This document shows positions 18,373-26,097 of a DNA stretch of 33,577 nt, piece by piece (positions within the stretch are counted from its first letter, which is position 1; the number at the start of each line of letters is the position of its first letter). The translations under genes and the position numbers were made by a program. Source of the DNA: Nitrospira japonica (lineage in GTDB: Bacteria > Nitrospirota > Thermodesulfovibrionia > Thermodesulfovibrionales > SM23-35); the NCBI GenBank assembly GCA_020725385.1, contig DYFC01000004.1, forward strand, positions 1 to 33,577, given 5' to 3'. Below the pieces are notes generated by a model. It was not told the DNA's origin. It saw only the letters and a list, made by a program, of their open reading frames with translations, and ran no database searches.

Positions 18373-21110
18373 TCAATATTTTTTTGCGCTGAACCATACT
18401 TTCTTTTTAAATAAACATAAAATCCAGATTGATATTGTTAATATAGTTATAATTAATCCAATATAGAAACTTAATGGTCTGTAATAAAAAATCACATCAT
18501 TCTTGCCTTCTTTAAGCTCAACGCCTCTTAAAATACCAAATGTTTTTATAATCTTCCCTTCTTTTCCGTTAACTTTGACATTCCACCCCGGATAATATAA
18601 ATCACTTAAGACAAGAAGTCCGCCACGTGTTTCCACTTCCAATTTAATCTCACAAGGTGAATATTTCACCATCTTAATTTTTTCTCCGGTAATACCTTCA
18701 GCCTGCAAATTATTAAAGTTCGGAGCTGACATATTTATGAGAGCGGTATCTCTGAAATTAGTGCCATTCTGCAATTTATTTATCACATCATTGAGATTGT
18801 CCGCTTCCATTGTCTTATAAAGCATAAAAGCTCTATCCATAACATTTTTGTTTTCATAAACATATACACCATTGTAGATTCCTTTAAATTCTATTGATTT
18901 TATCTCATTTTCATGTTGTTTCAAAAGTTTTTCGTTCAACTCCTTTTCTTTCTCATATCCCGGTGAAGGTCCAAAATCACCCATTAATATCTCGCTATTC
19001 CCGTTTCCCTCTATTTTTATATTAACAATTTTACCCGAATAATCAGAAACATCCAGCCATATTTCTTTCCACTTTTCACCATCTAATTGGAATTCCGTTG
19101 ATTTATTATTTATTAATATTTTTACCTTTCCTTTTACGTTCGGAGCCGGTTCTTTCATTAAAAAACTGCCGGCAATAAAAGGTTCCGCTATTTTAACTTT
19201 AGTCTTAAAAACAAAACTTCTCGAGAAAAATAAGGAAAAACGCTTTTCATTATCTTTCTCAAAAAATCCATAATTCGCATTCCCCTCGATAGAATGTTCG
19301 ATCATTGAATTAAAAAAACGAACCCATCTTAAATAATTCACATGTAATTTTACTTTTTGATTTATCTTTGTCATATCTATCCCTTCTCTGCTTAGTATAT
19401 ATCTAACACCCAAAAGATCTATAAAAGGTGACGTCGCAGAAAATAAAGCATCGGGATTGTTTGTATAAGGTATGCTGAAACTTATAAGATTTTCAAAAAA
19501 AGTATAATAATCACCGGGCAATAAAACACTTATAGCCCTAAAGTCATAAAGACCAAAAGCATTACTCGTAAGAGGAGGCAAAGAGTTTCCATCTCCTATA
19601 ATTCTATCAGGATTTTTATTCCGGACCATTTTAATTAAAAAGTTTTCTTTATAAGGTTCAATCCTTTCAGGGTGGTCTTTGGGCATATATAGAAACAATT
19701 CCAGGAGGAGCATAATAAATATAACATAACCCGATATTTTTCTGTTTTTAGACAAATTAACAAATAAAAGAAGGATAAATAATGCAGAAATTGTACAAAA
19801 TAAGACAATTAACAGATATTGCCTGTTTTGTAAAGGACATATTTTATAAATATAAAAGAAATAGAAAACCACTATAGATAATAGAATAAATATAGAAAAG
19901 TTAATTCTTTTTTTCCCCCGATCTTCCTGCAAAAATTTATCAAGAGCTGCTGCCGATATAACAGCAATGGAAAAATACAACATTGCATTATACTTAAGGA
20001 ACTCAATACTTCTTATAATTGGCAAACCGGAAATAACATTTGCAGGAATAATTCCATAAATTATTAAAATAAATCCTATCGAAAAAAATGAAAAAGGAGC
20101 AAATTTAATAAAAAGTTTTCTGTTTAAAAAAGAATATATAAAAAGTATAATTACAACCATAGATGAATGTGGCAATAGTAGTCCCTGTTTTAAATCCAGC
20201 CAGGAATTGTAAAAATAATTTTTAAATCCCAGAAATAATGGCTGAATAAAAGAAATAGATGATATTAATGGTAAAGTATGGCTTGAAGCACCTGTTCTTA
20301 TAGCCTTTGCAATTGGAGATGCCTCTAAATAAAGTTCTACAAATGGCAAAATAACAACACAGGCCATTAAGATACCGGACAAAATAACTATAGAAGAATT
20401 CCATCCCTCTTTTGAAAATTCTTTTCGTGATTTTTTAATGATGCCTTTCCATAAAGCGTATGGGACAAAAAGAAGAGTCCCCATTATAACTTCCGGGGTT
20501 TTGCCTGCAATCAAAGCAAAAGCAAAAAAAAGCGAAGCAAAAAAACCCGAAATTATATCTTTTTCTTCGCTCCATTTTTCATAGAAATAAAAAACAGCGG
20601 GCAAATACATTACTGTGCTTAGGGGATGCAGATTTATCCACCACACAGAATATCCGGATAGCATAAAAAAAGAAGCTCCAAACAAAGACGAAAGATCCAG
20701 GAGCTTTAATTTTTTCAAAAAAAGATATGTGAATAGCCCCATTACAAAAAGGCGTAAGAGGAAAAAAATATCCTGTAAATATGGGTTAGGATGAAGGTTT
20801 AAAAATATTTTTAAAAGATTAAATATTTCTGAATTTAGATTGCCGGCAAGTGGAATTCCCGATCCTTCATAAGGATTCCATAACGGGAAATCGTTTTTAT
20901 TTAAAATATCTTTAACAATATATGGCGCTGGCTCATTTACATATGCACTGCCTGCTATATCAAAACTAAAAGGCAGGATATTTTCACCGGATAAGGAAGA
21001 ATTTAAGTTTGAATTTGTGAGAAAAGGAGAAGTAGATAATGTTTTCCCGCAGAAAACAACATCATAAAAAAAGACTAAAATGAAAAAAAAAGAAAGAAAA
21101 TATTTTTCAT
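18373..21110 (-). CDS. YfhO-family membrane protein, frameshifted near its start
   Basis: A large multi-span membrane protein, about 910 aa if the slip is bridged. From ATG 20742 alone the frame gives 789 aa, but the same frame stays open to 21111 without any ATG, GTG or TTG and encodes the conserved family opening FPLWNPYEGSGIPLAGN. An ATG at 21110 begins a hydrophobic signal-like peptide in another frame, and reaches that frame if one T is added in the nine-T run at 21083-21091. Domains: outer N-terminal loop, about twelve membrane spans, then a roughly 330-residue outer beta-rich domain (FDGEKW-like and PGWNVKVNGKEG stretches) and a final span. YfhO of Gram-positives is linked to teichoic acid glycosylation; by analogy this may be a GT-C type transferase. 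Start confidence is moderate. Confidence 0.78.
21083..21091 (-). other. Nine-T homopolymer at the frameshift of the YfhO gene
   Basis: On the minus strand, nine consecutive T lie nine to ten codons after ATG 21110. With nine T the frame stops at TAG after eleven codons; with ten it continues into the long YfhO frame. It may be a phase-variable tract, a site of transcriptional slippage, or a sequencing/assembly error. Confidence 0.7.
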
Positions 21111-21159
21111 CTCAATTTTGGAGAAATATTGAATATTTTAATAATATTAATTATTTTTG

Positions 21160-21195
21160 GGGAGAGCATCTATTTTTTAATTTAGATGCTCTCCC
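21160..21195 (-). terminator. 13-bp perfect hairpin after the CARDB gene
   Basis: Arms 21160-21172 and 21183-21195 pair perfectly over 13 bp (GGGAGAGCATCTA) around a 10-nt AT loop. It lies 11 bp beyond the stop of the CARDB gene and upstream of the YfhO gene. No T-tract follows in the minus direction, so it may act as a transcript-end stabiliser or a weak terminator rather than a classic intrinsic one. Confidence 0.6.
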
Positions 21196-21206
21196 TGCTT
21201 ATGAAC

Positions 21207-22295
21207 TTAATTGCCTACCGTAAAATATCTAGAATAAGTATTATTGTTTTCATTGGTTTCAGCTATCACTCCCTGTGAATCTGCCTGCCCTACAAAATAA
21301 TATGTATAATGTACTACCATATGAGATAATGTTAATGTTACGGCTCTCTGAATACTTGTACCTGCTGCAAGACCTGATAAATTCCATGTATCAATAAGTG
21401 TGCCTCCAGGAGTTTGAGATGTATTCGCATAAATCTTCACAGTGAATGCGCCGGCATTTTCGCTGCCCTGATTACTGACTGTTATAGTCAAATTAAAGGG
21501 AGAGTTATTATTAATGATCGAAGGAGCTTTAATACTGCTAACTATTAAATCAACCTGTGTGCTTTGAGTTTTTTGAGCCGAACAACTATCATTAGAGCCT
21601 CCGTTTATTCCATAACATGTCCAGTACCATGGTCCATTACCGGTAACCGAGCTTGCATTTCCTGCGCTACAAAGATTACTTGTTGGCGGAGATGCAAATG
21701 TTTGACCGTTAGCAGAACCACATACACCGTTTATTATTCTATTAGCAGTACAAGCAGCATTTTGTCCACCATTTATACCTTCACAACTCCAGAGCCAGTA
21801 ATTTCCTGAAGAAGTTACAGTCGTTGGATTACCCGAACTACATAGACCGCTACTCGGGGCTGATGCATATGAGCCACCACTGGCAGAGCCACACACTCCG
21901 TTTGTTGTACGATTTACGTTTATTTCGATCTTGTTTGTTTGCAAACTACTCGAATTAATTAGCAGAAGATATGTCAAATGTGACACATCATCATAAAAAA
22001 TACTAAAAAACTCACTATCAAGTGCTGACAAAATCTTATAGCTCCCATCCTGCTCGGGAGGTGTAATTTCTGATCCATTATTTTTCACAGTAACAATATT
22101 ATTCGGGGTTAAAGCAGCATCAGGGAAATCCCTCACTTCAAGATATGCATCATAAGTTAAAGTTGCATTTTGTTTTGTGTAAACTCTGACAATAACATCA
22201 TTATTTGTATCAATAACACTTGCTTCATATGCTAATGATACAGAAATCATACAGGCACAAAACAAAGTAGCCATTAATAAGACAATCTTTTTCAT
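21207..22295 (-). CDS. Secreted protein with two Cys-rich modules and a CARDB domain
   Basis: A 362-residue exported protein. A signal peptide (KKIVLLMATLFCACMISVSLAY) is cleaved near residue 22. Residues 30-128 have no recognised fold. Two tandem modules of about 55 aa follow (about 132-184 and 189-240), each reading NGVCGSA...LCS.G...V...G..W.WxCxGINGG...C. These modules are familiar from surface proteins that carry IPTL-type tails. Residues about 248-360 form a CARDB (Ig-like adhesion) domain with the ending ETNENNNTYSRYF. No sorting tail or membrane anchor is present at the end, so it is probably released or held by partners. The ribosome binding site is strong. Confidence 0.85.
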   Translation of the reverse strand: MKKIVLLMATLFCACMISVSLAYEASVIDTNNDVIVRVYTKQNATLTYDAYLEVRDFPDAALTPNNIVTVKNNGSEITPPEQDGSYKILSALDSEFFSIFYDDVSHLTYLLLINSSSLQTNKIEINVNRTTNGVCGSASGGSYASAPSSGLCSSGNPTTVTSSGNYWLWSCEGINGGQNAACTANRIINGVCGSANGQTFASPPTSNLCSAGNASSVTGNGPWYWTCYGINGGSNDSCSAQKTQSTQVDLIVSSIKAPSIINNNSPFNLTITVSNQGSENAGAFTVKIYANTSQTPGGTLIDTWNLSGLAAGTSIQRAVTLTLSHMVVHYTYYFVGQADSQGVIAETNENNNTYSRYFTVGN

Positions 22296-22300
22296 TTAGG

Positions 22301-22308
22301 TCCTCCTT
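22301..22308 (-). promoter_or_regulatory. Strong ribosome binding site of the CARDB gene
   Basis: On the minus strand AAGGAGGA ends five bases before the ATG at 22295. It fixes the start and suggests high expression. Confidence 0.85.
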
Positions 22309-22327
22309 CGTATGGTTTAATTTTATA

Positions 22328-22354
22328 TTGACCAAAATATAACCTTTTTGTCAA
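22328..22354 (-). promoter_or_regulatory. Promoter/operator-like inverted repeat upstream of the CARDB gene
   Basis: TTGAC and GTCAA are separated by 17 bp, so each strand reads TTGAC. The minus-strand TTGACA could be a -35 element, but the nearest TATAAA lies 21 bp away, longer than ideal. It may instead be an operator. Confidence 0.35.
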
Positions 22355-22462
22355 CCAAAAAATACATTGCTTATTAATTTTAAAAAATAATTATTTCAAT
22401 AAGTTATCGTACATTTTTAAATGTATTACTATAAATATTTAAGAAATTGCTTGAACAGCCCG

Positions 22463-22560
22463 TTTTAGGCCTAAAAAAAGCTGTAAAAGCCAATAAGCTA
22501 ACAAGCTTGCAAGCTGGAAAGCTGCTTCAGAAAGATTCCTCGCTTTGCCCGGAATGACAG
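22463..22560. repeat. Intergenic repeat cluster
   Basis: The 364 bp gap 22296-22659 has no believable gene. It contains the perfect palindrome TTTTAGGCCTAAAA (22463-22476), an AGCTT-rich segment with CTAACAAGCTTGCAAGCT (22498-22515), then AGATTCCTCGCTT (22533-22545) running into GCCCGGAATGACAG. Both words recur in altered order near 26003-26069, so this is a dispersed intergenic repeat. The remaining part toward 22660 shows nothing recognisable. Confidence 0.6.
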
Positions 22561-22659
22561 AGAGTAAGGGATTCGAAATAATAGATGAATGGTTTTGGAT
22601 GATAAGAAATTGCGAAATATCGTCTTGATCGAGGTCCATTTTTCCTGGATAATCAAATA

Positions 22660-23052
22660 CTACATAAGCATGATGTGCCACCATTTTCCATTTTCATAAA
22701 TCCATTTATCAGTAAGAATATCCCTTGAAGTCTTACCGATTCCCGGCAGTGAAAAATTAAATTCAACATCAATTAAAGCGGTTTCTTTTTCTATTCTTAA
22801 ATTGCTTAACTTGAAATTTTTTATACCAACTTTTAAAATTCCGGTTGCTATATTTTTGTAAGCCTCAAAAGCAGGCAGGTTCTCTTTATACTCTAACTTG
22901 TAGCTTTTATTGAAATCACCTTCAATTCTCAACTTCCAGTATTCTTCCGCGATACTTCTTAAGAATTCTTCGTTCTTTTCATGAACTGTTGCACAACCGT
23001 AATTTATAAAAAGCAAAGCAAAAATCAATAAATAGACTATTTTTCTTTCCAT
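22660..23052 (-). CDS. Small lipoprotein of unknown function
   Basis: A 130-residue protein with a lipoprotein signal: hydrophobic YLLIFALLFINY, then GC at Cys20, so it should be lipid-anchored after cleavage. The mature part has a helical opening (EEFLRSIAEEYWKLRIEGDF) and ends in strands closing with WIYENGKWWHIML, the layout of small NTF2-like envelope proteins; that fold assignment is inference. It overlaps the 3' end of the FG-GAP lipoprotein gene by 16 bp, so the two are translated together. No catalytic residues are evident. Confidence 0.7.
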   Translation of the reverse strand: MERKIVYLLIFALLFINYGCATVHEKNEEFLRSIAEEYWKLRIEGDFNKSYKLEYKENLPAFEAYKNIATGILKVGIKNFKLSNLRIEKETALIDVEFNFSLPGIGKTSRDILTDKWIYENGKWWHIMLM

Positions 23053-24299
23053 ATTAATTTAAATGCCCTGATACCATTATTGTCATTTGTTTCAATTCCT
23101 TGATTGAAAACAATTAATACTGAACCATCTTTATTTTTTCGTGCTTTTAAATCAAAAACTCCTGACAGATATTTTTCCGGAAGATTATAATTTCCTAAAA
23201 ATATCCACTCCATATCACTTTCTCTATATTTATATATCTTTAATCCATCTTTTGTAAGCGCAATAATTTCCTTTTTATTATCTCCATCAATATCTTCAAG
23301 GTCATAAGCCAGTATCTCCGAATTTATTGTCTCAAGCCCTTTTGATATATCCTTAAATGCATTTTCTTTCCATTTTAAAGCAACAAGACGTCCTATAGAT
23401 CTGGCTCCAAGTTGCGCCACCTTAAAAACTATTTCATCAAATCCATCTCCGTCAATATCTTTTGTGCGAACCAGATAAACATCCTCATCAGGTTTTATAT
23501 AAAGGTCGCCTTCATATGATTTACATAAACCATCACTATAACAAAACCATACAGGTTTCATAAAATCCCTTCTACATTGCGGGGCTATTAATATATCCTT
23601 TATCCTGTCGCCATTTACATCACCAACAGCCATGTAGTCTCCAAATTGTTTCTGGCTACCTTCAATTATTTTCGTCTCCCATCCTTTTCCTTCTTTATTA
23701 AATCCAATAAATACTCCGCATTGGTCCGCCACCCCGCTGAAATTAAATTCTGATAGGGCTACGATATCTTTCCAGCCATCGTTATTCATATCAACTACTT
23801 CAATAACCCTTGAGATACATTTCTTATCAACCGGTAGTTTCATTTCCGAAAACATGCCATTATCCCGGAACAGGATTTTTATATCACTTGAATGCATTGC
23901 AAGAGCAATATCCGGGTTCCCATCATTGTTTAAATCATCTACTGCAACTCCACCGTAACTATAACCCCCTCCCTTAGGAAAAATAAAATCCCCTTCAATC
24001 CATTTTCCATTTTTTTCATCCCATAAAAATATAAAAGGTCTGTTTTTATTTTCTTCGGCTTTTCTTGGAGGCGGGGCAACAATGTCAAGCCATCCGTCAT
24101 TATTAATGTCTTCTAAAACAATATTCTGTCTCCAGAGACCATTAGACGGCAAACCAGCAGATATATCATTGATGATTATTTTGTCTGGATATTCTAAAGA
24201 GGATTTCTTGATTACCGAACATCCAGTCGATAATAACAATAATAAAGTAATTAAAGAGAAAAAAAAGAGGGATGATTTACATCCCTCTTTTACAATCAT
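23037..24299 (-). CDS. FG-GAP/VCBS-repeat lipoprotein
   Basis: A surface or periplasmic lipoprotein, 420 aa from ATG 24299; a TTG at 24314 would add five residues. The signal ends LLLLLSTGC, giving lipidated Cys27. At least six repeats carry calcium-loop-like Dx(N/D)xDG sequences: INNDGWLDIVA, LNNDGNPDIAL, MNNDGWKDIVA, VNGDRIKDILI, IDGDGFDEIVF and IDGDNKKEIIA. They should fold as blades of a beta-propeller used in binding or adhesion. An intrinsic terminator overlaps its codons 4-14 (24259-24290), so expression may depend on read-through from the upstream secreted-protein gene. No strong ribosome binding site is seen. Confidence 0.85.
   Translation of the reverse strand: MIVKEGCKSSLFFFSLITLLLLLSTGCSVIKKSSLEYPDKIIINDISAGLPSNGLWRQNIVLEDINNDGWLDIVAPPPRKAEENKNRPFIFLWDEKNGKWIEGDFIFPKGGGYSYGGVAVDDLNNDGNPDIALAMHSSDIKILFRDNGMFSEMKLPVDKKCISRVIEVVDMNNDGWKDIVALSEFNFSGVADQCGVFIGFNKEGKGWETKIIEGSQKQFGDYMAVGDVNGDRIKDILIAPQCRRDFMKPVWFCYSDGLCKSYEGDLYIKPDEDVYLVRTKDIDGDGFDEIVFKVAQLGARSIGRLVALKWKENAFKDISKGLETINSEILAYDLEDIDGDNKKEIIALTKDGLKIYKYRESDMEWIFLGNYNLPEKYLSGVFDLKARKNKDGSVLIVFNQGIETNDNNGIRAFKLIWKEK
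24259..24290 (-). terminator. Intrinsic terminator inside the FG-GAP lipoprotein start
   Basis: On the minus strand AAAGAGGGATG, loop TAAAT and CATCCCTCTTT form an 11-bp perfect stem, with a run of eight T (24266-24259). It lies 70 bp after the stop of the secreted-protein gene and nine bases into the next gene's ATG region, covering its signal-peptide codons. Confidence 0.85.
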
Positions 24300-24360
24300 T
24301 TTTACTATTTTCAACTTATTTTTTCTTATCCCTTCTTAGTTAAAAACTAACCAAAAGTTC

Positions 24361-25503
24361 TTATGGTTGAACTGAAACTGTGCAAGCTGCGCTGTTTCCT
24401 ACACCCTGAGCATAACCATTTTGAGTACCCGAGCAATATATTCTGTGAATTTCATGAATTACATCCCAGCTTAATGCAGCGCTGTTAGCCCATGCTCTCT
24501 GATATGCCCAGCCATATATTGAATAGAAAGGATACTGATTAACAAAATCTAAACCATCATTGGCTGTTCCGAGAATTGATATAGTAGCAGGATTAATTAT
24601 TCTTGTACCTGCTTCGGAGATATCAAGCATTGCAAAACCACCGCATGAATTGTTCGGGAAATTGCAACCAACTTTTAAATCATTGGGCAGATGTTCGAGA
24701 ACATCAATTAAGTTGAGCTCATCCGGAATTGAAATATGTAATGAACGGCAAATTTCATCTTCATTACAAATGTTTCCATCCAGGAATCTTGTTACATTGT
24801 ACATAACAGGGTTAACGCCTTTAAGTTCATTTCTACCTGCAAGGATTATCCACCAGTTGAATGTATCATCTTTATCATTGAGGAGTAAAAATCTCGGGAA
24901 TAGGCTATATGCTGTTACAGCCCTTGAACCGCCATCTTCACCCATGAAAAGACCTGTTCCATCTTCTGCTGATACACCATTAAATCCGGATGCAAAACCT
25001 TTGTTAAGATCTACAAGATAACCCCAGGGGATAAATCTGTTGTCTGTGCTTGTAAGCTGCTGGTAAACAACATAACCTGCAAATAATGGCATTGATGCGC
25101 CGCTCTGTAAAGGCATATCTACTCTCATCATTGAACGTTTTGAAGAAGGAGCATTTTTAACGATGTCTTTGCAGTTGTCAACTACGACATCATATTTTGT
25201 CCATTTTCTTGTGTCATCATATACGAGTTGTGATTTGCTGTTGTAGATAAGCATCTTTGCTTTTACTACATAATTTGAATCCGGGGCAGGAAGAGCAGAA
25301 CCGTCTTTAATTTCAGCTATCGCAATATTTGTATTTAAACCACCGAAAACAGGATTGTTCTGGGCATCCAGAGACCCTTCACAAATAATCGGTATTATAA
25401 CATCCTGACCGGGAACAGCATCGTTATCGGAAAGTCTCGCATTTGCTGTTCCAAAGCTAACAACTAACATAGTTAGCATCAATACTAAAATCAGTTTTTT
25501 CAC
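24361..25503 (-). CDS. Probable abundant secreted protein, unrecognised family
   Basis: I do not recognise this 380-residue protein. It has a clear signal peptide (KKLILVLMLTMLVVSFGTANA, cleavage near 22) and no C-terminal anchor or sorting tail. The mature protein has eight cysteines (41, 111, 246, 252, 280, 287, 357, 374), an even number that could pair into disulfides, and aromatic- and Gly-rich stretches such as FASGFNGVSAEDGTGLF. The start is GTG, fixed by AGGAGGT seven bases upstream. A near-consensus promoter and a leader of about 190 nt precede it, so it is probably made in large amounts. The terminator after it separates it from the two lipoprotein genes, which may receive only read-through. 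Confidence 0.75.
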   Translation of the reverse strand: MKKLILVLMLTMLVVSFGTANARLSDNDAVPGQDVIIPIICEGSLDAQNNPVFGGLNTNIAIAEIKDGSALPAPDSNYVVKAKMLIYNSKSQLVYDDTRKWTKYDVVVDNCKDIVKNAPSSKRSMMRVDMPLQSGASMPLFAGYVVYQQLTSTDNRFIPWGYLVDLNKGFASGFNGVSAEDGTGLFMGEDGGSRAVTAYSLFPRFLLLNDKDDTFNWWIILAGRNELKGVNPVMYNVTRFLDGNICNEDEICRSLHISIPDELNLIDVLEHLPNDLKVGCNFPNNSCGGFAMLDISEAGTRIINPATISILGTANDGLDFVNQYPFYSIYGWAYQRAWANSAALSWDVIHEIHRIYCSGTQNGYAQGVGNSAACTVSVQP

Positions 25504-25694
25504 TTTCTAAACCTCCTTTTTACTTTAAATTTACTTTTGCCTTAGTCTGCAGCTAAGAAAACCCTCAAATACTCCCTTTATACTATAGCTTTAAGTATCA
25601 CCTCCTTCGCTTCTAAATATCTCTACAATCTTAAATGCTATCAATGATAGCTTATAACTATGAATTGACTCCCACTGCTCAAATAAATATCTTT
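25504..25694 (-). promoter_or_regulatory. Long 5' leader with two hairpins and an orphan Shine-Dalgarno
   Basis: The predicted transcript leader (start about 25694) contains GCTATC-AAT-GATAGC as a hairpin (25637-25651), and CTTAG/CTAAG arms at 25541-25557. Between them AAGGAGGTGAT (25607-25597) matches the 16S anti-Shine-Dalgarno over 11 nt, but no ATG, GTG or TTG follows at a usable distance, and the GTG of the real gene is 94 nt further on. I could not match the leader to a known riboswitch class. Confidence 0.55.
25511..25517 (-). promoter_or_regulatory. Ribosome binding site fixing a GTG start
   Basis: AGGAGGT on the minus strand, seven bases before GTG 25503. No ATG in the frame lies near, so the GTG is the start. 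Confidence 0.88.
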
Positions 25695-25700
25695 GCGTAA

Positions 25701-25729
25701 ATTGTAAATGAAGGAGTCACCTTTGTCAA
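25701..25729 (-). promoter_or_regulatory. Sigma-70-type promoter of the secreted-protein gene
   Basis: TTGACA (25729-25724), a 17-bp spacer, and TACAAT (25706-25701), with an A/T-rich stretch just upstream like an UP element. TGACTCC within the spacer has its inverse GGAGTCA about 47 bp downstream, a possible operator pair. Confidence 0.82.
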
Positions 25730-26097
25730 GTATTTTTTTAATAATTTTTCCTTATCATTCTATAGTTAGCAAGTATAACCATATTATTATTCACGTGTCA
25801 AGTACTTTAAATAAATAAATTTTAAAAATTTAAAGCAAGAAACAGGCCATATCAAAATACTAAATAAATTACTGTTTTGCTTTAATATTATATAGCTTGG
25901 TTGTGTATTTTATGCATCATTACTGTGTTTTTTACATTAAAATATAAATACATAAAAAAATCTAAAACTAAATTTTAACATTTCAAATATATTTTGATTA
26001 TAAGATTCCTCCGCTTCACATTTTACGGTTCACGTTTTACACTTACGGTAAAGCTTGATAGCTTGTTAATTTTTAAATTTGCATTTTCTGGTCGGAG
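25730..26097. other. AT-rich intergenic region with short dispersed repeats
   Basis: No gene, tRNA or clear promoter is seen in these 368 bp. The right part carries AGATTCCTCCGCTT (26003-26016), a run of related words around TTTTACGGTTCACG (26020-26048), and AGCTTGATAGCTTGTTAA (26052-26069), which on the minus strand resembles the repeat at 22498-22515 at 15 of 18 positions. The left part (25740-26000) is plain AT-rich sequence. Confidence 0.55.

Noticed and set aside
22439..22684. 81-codon open frame on the minus strand
   Set aside because: Its sequence is a translation of the intergenic repeat cluster (VIPGKARNLSE-like words), it has no family resemblance, and it overlaps the end of the small lipoprotein gene.
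24560..25021. 153-codon open frame opposite the secreted-protein gene
   Set aside because: It is antisense to a gene with signal peptide, promoter and ribosome binding site, and it has no recognisable motif.
25504..25700. Possible c-di-GMP (GEMM) riboswitch, suggested by an ACGCAAAG word
   Set aside because: The rest of the GEMM consensus (GNAAACC-type loop and second conserved helix) was not found.
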